From positions 54,514-118,513 of the forward strand of contig JAAOZK010000003.1 in assembly GCA_011605825.1 (NCBI GenBank): 64,000 bases of DNA, read 5' to 3'. The translations under genes and the position numbers were made by a program. Positions 53,013 through 61,924 of the stretch are shown in pieces. The stretch comes from Thermoproteota archaeon. GTDB taxonomy: Archaea > Thermoproteota > Methanomethylicia > Culexarchaeales > Culexarchaeaceae. Within the stretch, counting starts at the first letter, position 1. The number at the start of each line of letters is the position of its first letter. The notes beneath the pieces are model-generated. The model searched no databases, was not told where the DNA came from, and was given only the letters and a program-made list of their open reading frames with translations.

Positions 53013-53602
53013 CCCCCATATTCCATTATTATCTTCTTTTTAACTTTTTCGAATTCCTCCGTAATGTCTTCTGGTTTAGCTTTCCTTTTTATGTAGTAGG
53101 AGAACCTCCTATTATATTCTTCTTGATTTTCTGATAGGAGTTTCTCTGCATATTCTTTTATATGTTCTCCCTTTATTCTCTCTTCACTTGGAATTTTCTC
53201 TTCTGATATTGGGATATTTAATCCAGCGTCTAAAGCCCCCTTAGCCACTGCAAATACTTTGGCTCCCTTCGTTGGCCTGTGTAATCCAATGTCCAGTATT
53301 GCTTCTTTCACCCCCTTCTTCACTGCTCTATATCCCACTAATAATCCCAGGAGGTAGCATGCTGGGGTGTTCTTGCATGAGTATTTCCATCCATATTTTC
53401 TGAGCTCTTTTGAGTGTGCTGAAATCATTATTTCATCACCATTTATCTTTGCTTCAGCTATCTGTGCGATTACGTACATGTTGGTTTTCCTAACGACAAG
53501 TCTTGGTTTTCTGGATATTATCATTTTGAGTCTTGCTCTATAGTCAGTTAATCCCTCCCTCCTCCTTCTAAATGGAACTTTATATCTTGCTCCCCTAGCC
53601 AT
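53009..53602 (-). CDS. rpl18: Ribosomal protein uL18
   Basis: 197 residues: [67 protein letters not shown] and [11 protein letters not shown]. Binds 5S rRNA. The archaeal long form of L18 (related to eukaryotic L5). It starts 1 nt after the end of eL19 and overlaps uS5 by 4 nt. Confidence 0.95.
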   Translation of the reverse strand: MARGARYKVPFRRRREGLTDYRARLKMIISRKPRLVVRKTNMYVIAQIAEAKINGDEIMISAHSKELRKYGWKYSCKNTPACYLLGLLVGYRAVKKGVKEAILDIGLHRPTKGAKVFAVAKGALDAGLNIPISEEKIPSEERIKGEHIKEYAEKLLSENQEEYNRRFSYYIKRKAKPEDITEEFEKVKKKIIMEYGG

Positions 53603-53603
53603 A

Positions 53604-54026
53604 TTACTTCCTCCTTGCTAGATTCCTTTCCTTTATGTACGTCTTTATTTGTGAAATGCTGTTGAAGGCATTCCCCTTTATCATCCTGTAGAGCATTCTG
53701 TATGTGGATTCGCTGATAACTCTTTTAGCTTTGAGTTCCCTTATGAACTTTCTTTGTGCTCTAACTTTCATGACCCATTTAACTTTTCTACTAATGCTCG
53801 GCCCCTTTCTACTTCCAGGTCCCCTCTTTTTACGTTTCTCCCTTTTACTTATCCCCTTCTCCGCCCTCTTCTTTATGATTCCCTCCTTTATCAATGACTT
53901 CACATCTTCCCTAGTTATTGCTTCTGAAACTCTCTCTATCTCTTCCGGGTTTATCCAAACTCTATTCTCTCCAACTTTTAGGATTTCGGCAGCCATTCTT
54001 CTAATACTTCTGAGGGTGTTCGGCAT
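53604..54026 (-). CDS. rpl19e: Ribosomal protein eL19 (L19e)
   Basis: 140 residues: [39 protein letters not shown], followed by the basic tract [11 protein letters not shown] and the helical C-terminus. Fits archaeal L19e. It lies between eL32 and uL18 with gaps of 3 and 1 nt. Confidence 0.95.
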   Translation of the reverse strand: MPNTLRSIRRMAAEILKVGENRVWINPEEIERVSEAITREDVKSLIKEGIIKKRAEKGISKREKRKKRGPGSRKGPSISRKVKWVMKVRAQRKFIRELKAKRVISESTYRMLYRMIKGNAFNSISQIKTYIKERNLARRK

Positions 54027-54029
54027 ATT

Positions 54030-54422
54030 TTACTCCGCCTCCTCAACTATTGTTGGATTAAGAATTTTCAGTCCCATTTGCTTAGCTTTATCAATTATTT
54101 CCATTCTCTTCCTTCTACCTACTGTGTGGGCTATTCTTATTGCGTATACTTTTGGATCTAGACCTTCAAGCTCTTCAGGTCTATACACTATTTTCTCAAT
54201 GTATCCTGATGGATGTATGTTCCGTATATTTTTCGGGCTTCTATAACCCACCTTTACTATTGGCATATACCCTTTAACTTGTAATCTATGTTTATCATCA
54301 AGCCCTTTTGGCTTTCTCCAAGATTCCCCTACCCTCTTTAATCTGAAGCTCCATGGTCTTAGGAACTCGATCTTCCTCTTCCTTATCCTTTTTATCATAT
54401 TCTTTATCTTCTTACTCTCCAT
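54030..54422 (-). CDS. rpl32e: Ribosomal protein eL32 (L32e)
   Basis: 130 residues: FLRPWSFRLKRVGESWRKPK, GLDDKHRLQVKGYMPIVKVG, YRSPKNIRNIHPSGY and VYAIRIAHTVGRRKRMEI, as in archaeal L32e. The ATG at 54422 lies just after the uL6 stop; the longer frame from 54455 would overlap uL6 by 29 nt. Confidence 0.94.
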   Translation of the reverse strand: MESKKIKNMIKRIRKRKIEFLRPWSFRLKRVGESWRKPKGLDDKHRLQVKGYMPIVKVGYRSPKNIRNIHPSGYIEKIVYRPEELEGLDPKVYAIRIAHTVGRRKRMEIIDKAKQMGLKILNPTIVEEAE

Positions 54423-54426
54423 GTTT

Positions 54427-54966
54427 TCACTCCCTCTCATAAACATATATTCCATCTAGGAATACTCTTGGGTCCTTCCCAACTATTTTTGTGGCATGTT
54501 CAATGTTTGCGGCTGTTTTACTTACTTCCTCTATATCAATACCCTCTATTATTATCTCATCTCCGGTGACGTTTATGTTTACTTTACCAATTATTTTCGC
54601 TTTTCTCGGGTATTTTTCCCCTATGAAGTTTTCAATATAAACATAATTACCCTTTACTTTCACGCTTATTGGGAAGTGTGCATATACTATTTTCATTTTA
54701 TATTTGAATCCTTCCGTAACCCCCTTAATTAGGTTTCTTATATGTCCCGCTATTGTTCCAATTAGTGCCTTTTCCTCTTTTGATGGGAAATATTTTTCCA
54801 CTATTATCTTGTTACCTTCCAATTTTATTGTTATTTTCCTTGCGTGTGTAAAATCCCTCTTTATCTCCCCTTTAGGTCCTTTAACTATGACTACATTACC
54901 ATTTATTTCAGCTTTCACGTTTTCCGGTATTTCTATTTCCTCTCTTGCTATGTATGTTTTGGCCAT
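54427..54966 (-). CDS. rpl6: Ribosomal protein uL6
   Basis: 179 residues with the duplicated L6 fold: IEIPENVKAEINGNVVIVKG, PKGEIKRDFTHARK in the first half and the second half VKGNYVYIENFIGEKYPRKA, ... IVGKDPRVFLDGIYVYERE. It binds 23S rRNA near the sarcin-ricin loop. Located 12 nt after uS8 and 4 nt before eL32. Confidence 0.95.
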   Translation of the reverse strand: MAKTYIAREEIEIPENVKAEINGNVVIVKGPKGEIKRDFTHARKITIKLEGNKIIVEKYFPSKEEKALIGTIAGHIRNLIKGVTEGFKYKMKIVYAHFPISVKVKGNYVYIENFIGEKYPRKAKIIGKVNINVTGDEIIIEGIDIEEVSKTAANIEHATKIVGKDPRVFLDGIYVYERE

Positions 54967-54978
54967 TTCCCTTCCCCT

Positions 54979-55371
54979 CTAGTATACGTATGCTATTAAG
55001 ACTCCTCCAACCTTGTTTTCCATAGCCTCTTTGCTTGTCATAACCCCCTTAGATGTTGAGACTATGAGTATTCCTACATCTCTTGATGGTAGGAATTGTT
55101 TCTCCCATTGGGGTAGCTCTCTATATCCAACACTATATCTTGGTCTTATTGCGCCACATTTGTTTATCCTTCCAAGTAGTTGAACTTTTATTTTTCCGAA
55201 TCTTCCATCATCAATCAATTCTATTTCTCCAAGGTACCCCTTCTTCTGCATTACTTTGAGAACGTTTATTGTTAGTTTTGATGATGGGGTGATTATACAT
55301 TCATTTTTGTTTCTAATTTCATTGTTCCATATGTTTGATAGGGCGTCGGATAGTGGGTCTACCATGGTCAA
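54979..55371 (-). CDS. rps8: Ribosomal protein uS8
   Basis: 130 residues: DPLSDALSNIWNNEIRNKNE, SSKLTINVLKVMQKKGYLG, PRYSVGYRELPQWEKQFLPS and GILIVSTSKGVMTSKEAMEN. Archaeal S8 binds helix 21 of 16S rRNA. Start ATG at 55371 (55365 also possible). It starts 11 nt after the short uS14 gene. Confidence 0.95.
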   Translation of the reverse strand: MTMVDPLSDALSNIWNNEIRNKNECIITPSSKLTINVLKVMQKKGYLGEIELIDDGRFGKIKVQLLGRINKCGAIRPRYSVGYRELPQWEKQFLPSRDVGILIVSTSKGVMTSKEAMENKVGGVLIAYVY

Positions 55372-55382
55372 CTTAATTCACC

Positions 55383-55547
55383 TCACATATATTTTTTGAA
55401 TCCCATTTCTTCGGCTACTTCTCTGAAGCATTGTCTGCAAAGGTTTATACCATACTTCCTTATTATTGGCCCTTGATGTCCGCATCTGACGCATGGTCTA
55501 CTGCCCTTCCCAAACTTTCTCTCTTTTGGTGGCTTATACTTCCCCAT
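55383..55547 (-). CDS. rps14: Ribosomal protein uS14 (zinc form)
   Basis: 54 residues: [19 protein letters not shown] at the N-terminus, zinc cysteines 19, 22, 37 and 40 (CVRCG ... CRQC), ending GFKKYM. This is the short zinc-binding archaeal S14. Lies between uL5 and uS8 in the expected order, separated by 2 and 11 nt. Confidence 0.95.
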   Translation of the reverse strand: MGKYKPPKERKFGKGSRPCVRCGHQGPIIRKYGINLCRQCFREVAEEMGFKKYM

Positions 55548-55549
55548 CT

Positions 55550-56068
55550 CTATCCCTCCACAATTTCAACTCCGAAGTTACTTTTAAGGTATTCTATGGC
55601 TTCATCTATCTTCACTTTCTGTGCACCCCCTACTTTGCTCCTCTTCCTCCTCCTCACTGCAACTCTGTATCCCGGCTTCTTAAATACTATTGTTACATCC
55701 ATTCCGAATATCCCTAGATTTGGATCGTATTTTGTTCCAGGTATGTCTAAATGTTCCTTTATTCCGAAGGAGATGTTTCCATGTTTGTCGAAGCTTTCCT
55801 TTTTAATGGTGTTTCCCTTTGCTACAAGTACTTTTTGTAGGAATTCTTTAGCTCTATTCCCCCTCAATGTGGTGATGCATGCAATTTCCTCCCCCCTCCT
55901 TATGCCGAATTCCCTTATGGTTTTCTTCGCTCTTCTCTTACATGGCTTCTGTCCGGTTAATTCCTCTAAGACTTTTACTGCCTTCTCTAGTTTCTCCCCT
56001 GGACCGACGCTCATGTTTACAACGACTTTATCGATCATAATTCTTTGCATGGGGTTTAAGTTTGACAT
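55550..56068 (-). CDS. rpl5: Ribosomal protein uL5
   Basis: 172 residues: [74 protein letters not shown] and [14 protein letters not shown]. Contacts 5S rRNA and the P-site tRNA. 7 nt after eS4 and 2 nt before uS14. Confidence 0.95.
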   Translation of the reverse strand: MSNLNPMQRIMIDKVVVNMSVGPGEKLEKAVKVLEELTGQKPCKRRAKKTIREFGIRRGEEIACITTLRGNRAKEFLQKVLVAKGNTIKKESFDKHGNISFGIKEHLDIPGTKYDPNLGIFGMDVTIVFKKPGYRVAVRRRKRSKVGGAQKVKIDEAIEYLKSNFGVEIVEG

Positions 56069-56075
56069 ATGTTTC

Positions 56076-56828
56076 TCACCATTTTGGTAGAGATATTAAC
56101 TGCTCATTCTCTCCAATTACAAGCACGTATGTTATGTTTGCTCTTATTAGATTGCCATTGAAGCTCTCTATTACTGCTGTTTTGTATTCCTTCTGGATTG
56201 GCCCTTCAATCTTATTTATCTTTCCATAGAGCCCTCTATTCTTACCCTTTATTATTAGGGCTTGCGCCCCTTCCTTGAATTTTATGTGGGCTTGTATATC
56301 TTGATTTGGTAATCCTATTTTAATGACATCTAATACATCATATACGTCTTCTTCTGGTTTGGCTGGGTTTGCCACCTTTATCAATATGTTTTTCCCATCA
56401 TGCAAGTTTAATTGTATATTTCCACCCTTAACCATGGTTTTATTTTCTATTCTGCATAGTTTGAATGTTGCTTCCTCCTTTCCTATTGGGTGTAGTCTTA
56501 ACCCCTTTATTGGGTCTGGGAGTACGCGATAGTTTTCCCCTGTGGATGGTATTGATATTACATCCATCACACCTACTGGGAACTTCTCCTCCCTTACTAT
56601 TCTTCCATCTACGAGTATTTCCCCCCTCTTAATTATCTTCTTGGCTTCCCTATAGGTTTCACCATGTTTCAGTATGTCTCTTACAATTATTAGTAGTGGT
56701 ATTGAGTCTTCTATTGGATGTGGTCCTGGTAATGGTCTGACTGCGAATGTATATGCCTTCTTTGGTATTGGCCAGTATGCTGGCGATGCATACCTCTTTA
56801 AATGTTTTGGAGGGCCTCTCCTACCCAC
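56076..56828 (-). CDS. rps4e: Ribosomal protein eS4 (S4e)
   Basis: 250 residues: [20 protein letters not shown], an S4-type RNA-binding segment [20 protein letters not shown], and a C-terminal KOW region ([18 protein letters not shown]). Archaeal/eukaryotic small-subunit protein. The ATG overlaps the end of uL24 by 8 nt. Confidence 0.95.
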   Translation of the reverse strand: MGRRGPPKHLKRYASPAYWPIPKKAYTFAVRPLPGPHPIEDSIPLLIIVRDILKHGETYREAKKIIKRGEILVDGRIVREEKFPVGVMDVISIPSTGENYRVLPDPIKGLRLHPIGKEEATFKLCRIENKTMVKGGNIQLNLHDGKNILIKVANPAKPEEDVYDVLDVIKIGLPNQDIQAHIKFKEGAQALIIKGKNRGLYGKINKIEGPIQKEYKTAVIESFNGNLIRANITYVLVIGENEQLISLPKW

Positions 56829-57201
56829 TTCCAGTCACCTTCCTCTCTAATGCCTTCTTCCTAATGTCATCTGATAAGTCGAGTTTGGTTATCATAACTT
56901 TTGATGGATGTATGGGGGCATATATTATTGTTCCATCAGCTTTCTTACGGGTTGCCCCCTCAACGTGTATTCTCATCTCCTTTAAATCTACCTCCACAAC
57001 CTTCCCCTCTATTCCAGCGAAATCCCCCCTCATTATTAGCACGGTATCCCCCTTTCTAACGGGGAATGCCCTCCTATTATACTTCTTCCTTAATTCCGGT
57101 GATAGGGGGGCTGATATTAAATCATGCCTTTTATGTAGTGGGGCTTCAAGTATTGCTTTCCTCTGTTTTGAAGGTTTCTTGGATTTTGTTTTCCAGTACA
57201 C
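56821..57201 (-). CDS. rpl24: Ribosomal protein uL24
   Basis: 126 residues: [20 protein letters not shown], the KOW motif [20 protein letters not shown], and [19 protein letters not shown] start preceded by GGGGTGAAAG. One of the first proteins to bind 23S rRNA. It begins 13 nt after uL14 and overlaps eS4. Confidence 0.95.
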   Translation of the reverse strand: MYWKTKSKKPSKQRKAILEAPLHKRHDLISAPLSPELRKKYNRRAFPVRKGDTVLIMRGDFAGIEGKVVEVDLKEMRIHVEGATRKKADGTIIYAPIHPSKVMITKLDLSDDIRKKALERKVTGSG

Positions 57202-57214
57202 TTCCTTTCACCCC

Positions 57215-57643
57215 TCAAATTATTATACTTGCTAAGGCTGCAACTTTAGGCCATCTCTCCGCAGCCTCTTTGGCTACTGGCCCCCTTATATCTGTTCCCC
57301 TTGGTTCTCCTTCAGGGGTTACTATAACTGCTGCGTTGTCTTCAAATTGTATCCAGCTTCCATCAAGTCTCCTGTATGGCTTTTTCTGTCTAACTATCAC
57401 TGCTCTAAGTATTTGTCTTCGCATTTCCGGTGTCCCCTCCTTCACAGATACTATAACCATATCCCCTACAGATGCTGACATTAGCCTCCTCAATCTCCCC
57501 TTCAAGCCTACTACTCCAATTACTTGGACTATTTTTGCTCCACTGTTGTCTGCGCATTTAAGTCTAGCTCCCACTGGTAATCCTGCACTTACACCATGTC
57601 TATATGATACTCCAACTGCCCCCTTCGCTCCTCTCTTAGCCAC
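57215..57643 (-). CDS. rpl14: Ribosomal protein uL14
   Basis: 142 residues: [60 protein letters not shown] and [20 protein letters not shown]. Archaeal L14. GTG start overlapping the uS17 end by 8 nt. Confidence 0.96.
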   Translation of the reverse strand: MAKRGAKGAVGVSYRHGVSAGLPVGARLKCADNSGAKIVQVIGVVGLKGRLRRLMSASVGDMVIVSVKEGTPEMRRQILRAVIVRQKKPYRRLDGSWIQFEDNAAVIVTPEGEPRGTDIRGPVAKEAAERWPKVAALASIII

Positions 57644-57986
57644 TTCCCTCCCCCTCCACTTTCCCTATAACTACAAAGGATATTGTTTTGCTTATGGGTC
57701 TGCATTCAGCTATCTTTACAGTATCTCCCTCTCTAACTTCTATGCATGGGGGTTTGTATGCATGTATCTTCGATCTTCTCTTCTCATACCTCTTATATTT
57801 TGGGATGTAGTATAGGTAGTCCCTCTGTACAACTACTGCTTTACTCATTTTGCTACTTACAACGGTTCCCTCGATCACCTTCCCTCTGACGCTAAGTTTT
57901 CCATGGTATGGGCATAATGGATCGTTGCATGTTGTTGCTGGGGGTTTTACTCCCGGTATTCCTATGTTTCTTGCTGGAGTGCTCAT
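57636..57986 (-). CDS. rps17: Ribosomal protein uS17
   Basis: 116 residues: the archaeal N-terminal extension [16 protein letters not shown] with two Cys, then [39 protein letters not shown] and [20 protein letters not shown]. Starts directly after the Rpp29 stop and overlaps uL14. Confidence 0.95.
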   Translation of the reverse strand: MSTPARNIGIPGVKPPATTCNDPLCPYHGKLSVRGKVIEGTVVSSKMSKAVVVQRDYLYYIPKYKRYEKRRSKIHAYKPPCIEVREGDTVKIAECRPISKTISFVVIGKVEGEGSG

Positions 57987-58283
57987 TTACCACCACCCCC
58001 TCCTCATAGTTATTTTCTTCAATCTATCTTCAGGTCTCGCTATTATCACGTTTCCATCAACTTCCACTAATTCCCCTACCTCGGTTTCGAATATAAATTT
58101 TGTATTACTTTTTGGTATAACTTTCATTCTGCCATCCTTTTCATCTTTTACTTTAATTGTTTTCATAGTTTCATCAACTACCATTCCACCAATTCCTATG
58201 CAACTTTTGTTACTGCATTCGCTCACTTTAACCTTTAAACCAATGAGCTCGTGGGCTATTATATTTTTCGCAGTTATCTTCAC
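57987..58283 (-). CDS. rnp1: Ribonuclease P protein component 1 (Rpp29/Pop4)
   Basis: 98 residues, an Sm-like barrel: NIIAHELIGLKVKVSECSNK, GIGGMVVDETMKTIKVKD, KSNTKFIFETEVGELVEVDG. Part of archaeal RNase P, which removes tRNA 5' leaders. Its position between uL29 and uS17 is usual in Archaea. The SUI1/eIF1 gene found at this spot in some lineages is absent: the ATG overlaps the uL29 stop by 4 nt. Confidence 0.94.
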   Translation of the reverse strand: MKITAKNIIAHELIGLKVKVSECSNKSCIGIGGMVVDETMKTIKVKDEKDGRMKVIPKSNTKFIFETEVGELVEVDGNVIIARPEDRLKKITMRRGWW

Positions 58284-58492
58284 TTCTTCCCCCTCCTCCT
58301 CTCCTCGTTTTCTATTGTGAGTATTCTGGCTATTGCCTTCTTCAGTTCCCTTATCTTTTTGGGGTTGTCTAGAGGGGCTCCTGAAGCTGCTAGAGCCATG
58401 GTTTTTGCCAATTCTGCCTTAAGCTCTGAAAGCTTCTCCCTCCTCTGTTCAGGGGTCATCTTCCTTATTTCACTCACTCTTATTATCGCCAC
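58280..58492 (-). CDS. rpl29: Ribosomal protein uL29
   Basis: 70 residues, two-helix coiled form: RVSEIRKMTPEQRREKLSEL, KAELAKTMALAASGAPLDNP and KIRELKKAIARILTIENE. Lies at the peptide exit. It overlaps the uS3 end by 23 nt and Rpp29 by 4 nt. Confidence 0.95.
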   Translation of the reverse strand: MAIIRVSEIRKMTPEQRREKLSELKAELAKTMALAASGAPLDNPKKIRELKKAIARILTIENEERRRGKK

Positions 58493-59108
58493 TTTCCTCC
58501 CCCTCCTCTAATTCAGCCTTCTCCTTTATTGTTATTTCGTCCGGAGTCTTTACTGGTGGCATTATCCTTACTTTTATGCCATACTTTCCTGGCTTCAATA
58601 GGACTTCTGCTTTTGCTTCATCTACTAGTACTTCCTTCTTCTCCCCCGCTTTTAATAGTTCTCCAGCCTTCACCTTCTCGTAGTTCGCCCTTTCTGATCT
58701 CAGTTTTCCGCTTATTATTATTTCAGCTCCTCTGGCTCCGGCATCCATTATTTGTCTTAATGCGACGAAGGCAGCTCTCCTAAAGTTTACCCCCTTCTCC
58801 ATTGCTCTAGCTATTCTTAATGCCATGACCTTTGCATTTAGCTCCGGATTTTGTACTTGTGCTATTGCTATTTGAGGTCTCTCCACACCAAATCTCTTCT
58901 CAAGTACTTCGGCAAGCTTTTTAATTGTTGTTCCGCCTCTGCCTATTATGATTCCAGGTCTTTCAGCGTATATTGTTATTCTTGTTCCCAGTGGAGTTTT
59001 ATACATTTCCATTCCAGCATATCCTGCTCTCTCAAATTCCTTCATTAAGTATTCATCGATTTGCATTTTCTTGTATCCTTCATGGACGAAGTATCTTTTT
59101 ATGCTCAT
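58470..59108 (-). CDS. rps3: Ribosomal protein uS3
   Basis: 212 residues: KRYFVHEGYKKMQIDEYLMK, KH domain with RPGIIIGRGGTTIKKLAEVL, MRIARAMEKGVNFRR-type segment, and GARGAEIIISGKLRSERANY. The C-terminus is acidic (ELEEGEESGDNKSE). At the mRNA entry channel. Overlaps uL22 by 4 nt. Confidence 0.96.
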   Translation of the reverse strand: MSIKRYFVHEGYKKMQIDEYLMKEFERAGYAGMEMYKTPLGTRITIYAERPGIIIGRGGTTIKKLAEVLEKRFGVERPQIAIAQVQNPELNAKVMALRIARAMEKGVNFRRAAFVALRQIMDAGARGAEIIISGKLRSERANYEKVKAGELLKAGEKKEVLVDEAKAEVLLKPGKYGIKVRIMPPVKTPDEITIKEKAELEEGEESGDNKSE

Positions 59109-59572
59109 GTTTCCTCCTCCGCAACTGCTACTTCTATATGTACGAGTTGCCTATTGTATGGTGATGCTCTCCCAAATGCTCTTTCAATATACTTCTTTAT
59201 TGTAGGCCCCTTCATGGCTGCAATATGGATTATTCTCAATTTATCCGGGTCTAAACCCTTGTATTCAGCGTTAGCTTTAACTTGATTTAATAATGATATT
59301 ATCTCCCTTGATGCTTTAACAGGGTATCTTAATGAAGCCCTCCCCTCCATCCCCCTATGATGTGCAACTTTACCAGTAAACTTTGTGAATGGGATGGGCT
59401 TCTCCTTCCTACATACCTTCTCCAAATACTCTATTGCTTCTTCTAGCTTCATCCCCCTAATGAATTTACATATCTCATATGCTGCCTTATATGAAATATT
59501 CATATCTCTACCACAAGCTTTTGCAGTTGTCTCGGGGTTCAGCCCCCTTATTGAATAACCCCAGCTGGGCAT
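59105..59572 (-). CDS. rpl22: Ribosomal protein uL22
   Basis: 155 residues: AKACGRDMNISYKAAYEICK, FIRGMKLEEAIEYLEKVCRK, PFTKFTGKVAHHRG and the extended beta-hairpin region RASPYNRQLVHIEVAVAEEE. It is the first gene of the minus-strand ribosomal unit here, since uS19, normally immediately upstream, is on the other strand. Confidence 0.96.
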   Translation of the reverse strand: MPSWGYSIRGLNPETTAKACGRDMNISYKAAYEICKFIRGMKLEEAIEYLEKVCRKEKPIPFTKFTGKVAHHRGMEGRASLRYPVKASREIISLLNQVKANAEYKGLDPDKLRIIHIAAMKGPTIKKYIERAFGRASPYNRQLVHIEVAVAEEET

Positions 59573-59722
59573 AATCCTAATCTCCTACACATATCAAATA
59601 TTTAGACTAAGCATTTTTCCATTAAATACTATAAAAATTTTGCTTTTCCCTTAGAATGATGTTTGAAGTAAAGTTTATTAGATATTTAAGCATTAGGTGT
59701 ATGAGGTTGTTGGTGTACCGTT
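59573..59722. promoter_or_regulatory. Divergent promoter region between uL22 operon and uS19
   Basis: 150 nt, AT-rich. For the minus unit a TATA-like TAAATATTTG lies near 59597-59606. For uS19 AGATATTTAAGC (about 59680-59691) is placed about 35-40 nt before the ATG. No conserved ribosomal-protein feedback structure is obvious. Confidence 0.45.
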
Positions 59723-60127
59723 ATGCCAAGGGAATTCACTTATAGGGGGTATACACTTCAGCAATTGCTTGAAATGCCCATGGACAAATTCGTCACCCTA
59801 CTCCCCTCTAGGCAGAGGAGAAGCTTGAAGAGGGGGTTAACCCCCCAGCAACGTATATTATTAGAGAAGATTAGGGATGCCAAGAAACTTATGAGTGAAG
59901 GTAAGAATGTAAAGATAAGAACGCATTGTAGAGATATGATAATACTACCAGAAATGGTTGGTTTAACAATACATGTACATAACGGCAAGGAATTCGTTCC
60001 CGTTGAGATAACCACTGAGATGATTGGGCATTACCTAGGAGAGTTTGCAATAACGAACAAGAGGGTGGTTCACGGCACCCCAGGTTTAAGGGCTACTAGA
60101 TCAAGCATGTATGTACCATTAAAGTAA
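59723..60127 (+). CDS. rps19: Ribosomal protein uS19, detached and inverted
   Basis: 134 residues: [60 protein letters not shown] and the end [20 protein letters not shown]. Normal length and motifs. In most archaea uS19 sits between uL2 and uL22 on the same strand; here it is transcribed divergently from uL22 and uL2, uL23, uL4 and uL3 are not adjacent. The MFS gene follows on the plus strand. Confidence 0.96.
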   Translation: MPREFTYRGYTLQQLLEMPMDKFVTLLPSRQRRSLKRGLTPQQRILLEKIRDAKKLMSEGKNVKIRTHCRDMIILPEMVGLTIHVHNGKEFVPVEITTEMIGHYLGEFAITNKRVVHGTPGLRATRSSMYVPLK

Positions 60128-60203
60128 ATTCACTCTGCCCCACAGAAAGACTTAAACCACAATTGCCTTACATTTCTAATAATACATTTCATGGTGAAAA
60201 GTA

Positions 60204-61400
60204 GTGGATAAGTTAGTGAAGCTAACATGGCTCCTTCACATTTCAACACTAATCTTCTTCACTGGTGGAATGATAGTTTCCCCAATAATTTCTCCATTCG
60301 CGCTTTCTCTAGGGGCTGATGCAATTATAATTGGTTTACTATCATCTATAACATCAATAGTAACCATAATTATTAGACCCTTTGCAGGGTTAATTGTTGA
60401 TCGTGGTAAGAGATTTGAAACGCTGATGCTTGGAACTGCCCTCAACTGTGCTGCGGCAATAATTTACTTTTTCTCCAATGATCTATGGTCCTTTGCCTTT
60501 GGGAGGATTTTGAGCGGCTTAGCTTCAGCATTCTTCATGCCTGCATCCATATCCACAGCCATAGATCTCTCGCCAATGGATAGAGTTGGGGAAACTCTGG
60601 GTTGGAGAAGCACAATGTTTGGAATAAGTCAATTGTTGGGGCCTGGCGTCGGCGGATATTTGGCTGACCTAATGGGTTACAGGAATACTTTCATAATAAA
60701 CTTCCTATTTGTCCTTACTGCCCTCATCATAATATACTTCACCAGCAGAATGGTTCCAAAGGATATTGTCAAGCATGGAGGCAATTCAAATGGATTTAAG
60801 GATATTAAAAGACTTTTGAAATTGAATTTCATTGGTGCAATGTTGGCTGTAATATTTTATTCTATGGCTATGAGTGGGGTGAGCACATTCCTACCAGCAT
60901 ACTATGTTAGTGTAGGTTTAGGTACAGCAACCTACGGGCTTTATTCAAGTATTAATGGTGGGGCAAGCATAGTGACAAGGGCGACCAGTGGAAGGATTGC
61001 TGATAAACATGGCCCCATTCCAGTGGCATCCATTGGCGCCATAATAATAACCCTAGGCTACACTGTTCTCAGCATGTTTCCAGATCCACCTCTCGCTTAT
61101 TTGGCTGCAGTTCTAGTTGGCGTTGGTATTGGTCTATGGGTTCCAGCAATACAGTTACTTGCTCTAGGTGATTTGCCTCCTGAAATTAGGGGATTCGGGT
61201 CTGGAATATACTCCATAGCCTTCGACGCTGGATTTATGATTGGACCCATAATATTCGGGTTCATTATAGAGTCTTCAGGTAGCTATCTATCAATACTATG
61301 GCTTCTACCAATATTGACCTTTTCAGCATTATTAATAGTGCAGATTGTGGGGTTAATTATGCGTAGGAGTCATGATAAACATTTAATTGCAAAAATGTAG
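60204..61400 (+). CDS. Major facilitator superfamily transporter
   Basis: 398 residues with about 12 hydrophobic segments in two halves. The loop 2-3 signature is RPFAGLIVDRGKRFETLMLG and its second-half counterpart RATSGRIADKHGPIPVASIG, with a further motif LGWRSTMFGISQLLGPGVGG. Drug/sugar efflux-type family; substrate not predictable. GTG start with GGTGAAAAGTA upstream. 76 nt after uS19. Confidence 0.88.
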   Translation: MDKLVKLTWLLHISTLIFFTGGMIVSPIISPFALSLGADAIIIGLLSSITSIVTIIIRPFAGLIVDRGKRFETLMLGTALNCAAAIIYFFSNDLWSFAFGRILSGLASAFFMPASISTAIDLSPMDRVGETLGWRSTMFGISQLLGPGVGGYLADLMGYRNTFIINFLFVLTALIIIYFTSRMVPKDIVKHGGNSNGFKDIKRLLKLNFIGAMLAVIFYSMAMSGVSTFLPAYYVSVGLGTATYGLYSSINGGASIVTRATSGRIADKHGPIPVASIGAIIITLGYTVLSMFPDPPLAYLAAVLVGVGIGLWVPAIQLLALGDLPPEIRGFGSGIYSIAFDAGFMIGPIIFGFIIESSGSYLSILWLLPILTFSALLIVQIVGLIMRRSHDKHLIAKM

Positions 61401-61432
61401 GGTTTAAAAAATATGTGGGTTAATTATTGTTT

Positions 61433-61855
61433 TCACGTTAAATCTTCAAGTATTGTTGTGAATGTGTCATGATGGTCTTCTTCATCCTCTAATATCTCTC
61501 TAAATATATGTGCTGTTACTTCATCCCCTTCATCTAAAGCTTTCTTTATTATCTTCTTATAAAGCGTGATGGCCATTTCTTCATCTTTAACGTCTCTTTC
61601 AAGCATCTCCTTTAGATTCTCTTTCACGAATATCTCTTTCGGTTTTGTTGTGGGTTTACCTCCCAGATAGTATAGTCTTTCAGCTATCTTTTCTGCATGC
61701 TTCATTTCTTGAATTGCAATGCTCCTTAAAGTATCCTTTACAGCTAATCCTTTCACTCCACTCCATTGTACATGTTGCCACATGTATTGTATGGACACTT
61801 GCATTTCGGAGGCTATGGCTTCATTTAATAGTTCAAGTAACTCTTTTGAAACCAT
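61433..61855 (-). CDS. Ferritin-like (bacterioferritin/Dps-type) protein
   Basis: 140 residues, four-helix bundle. Di-iron ligands fit: Glu17 (ASEMQVSIQYMWQH), the ExxH in IQEMKHAEKIAERL, Glu in KDEEMAITLYKKII and the second ExxH EDEEDHHDTF. Stores or detoxifies iron or oxidises substrates; could also be an oxidoreductase-like ferritin. Strong TATA box and ribosome binding site GTGGTGACAT upstream. Converges with the MFS gene at its end. Confidence 0.88.
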   Translation of the reverse strand: MVSKELLELLNEAIASEMQVSIQYMWQHVQWSGVKGLAVKDTLRSIAIQEMKHAEKIAERLYYLGGKPTTKPKEIFVKENLKEMLERDVKDEEMAITLYKKIIKKALDEGDEVTAHIFREILEDEEDHHDTFTTILEDLT

Positions 61856-61883
61856 TTATGTCACCACACATACTTTGTTGAAA

Positions 61884-61896
61884 CGTTTATATATCG
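61884..61896 (-). promoter_or_regulatory. TATA box of the ferritin-like gene
   Basis: On the minus strand CGATATATAAACG lies about 35 nt before the ATG, with GTGGTGACATAA between. Confidence 0.6.
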
Positions 61897-61924
61897 TTTT
61901 TCCATCGGATGATTCATGCCCCCA

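Noticed and set aside
57066..57815. 249-codon open frame on the plus strand
   Set aside because: Covers uL24, uL14 and uS17 in antisense; these are unquestionable genes and the frame has no recognisable motif.
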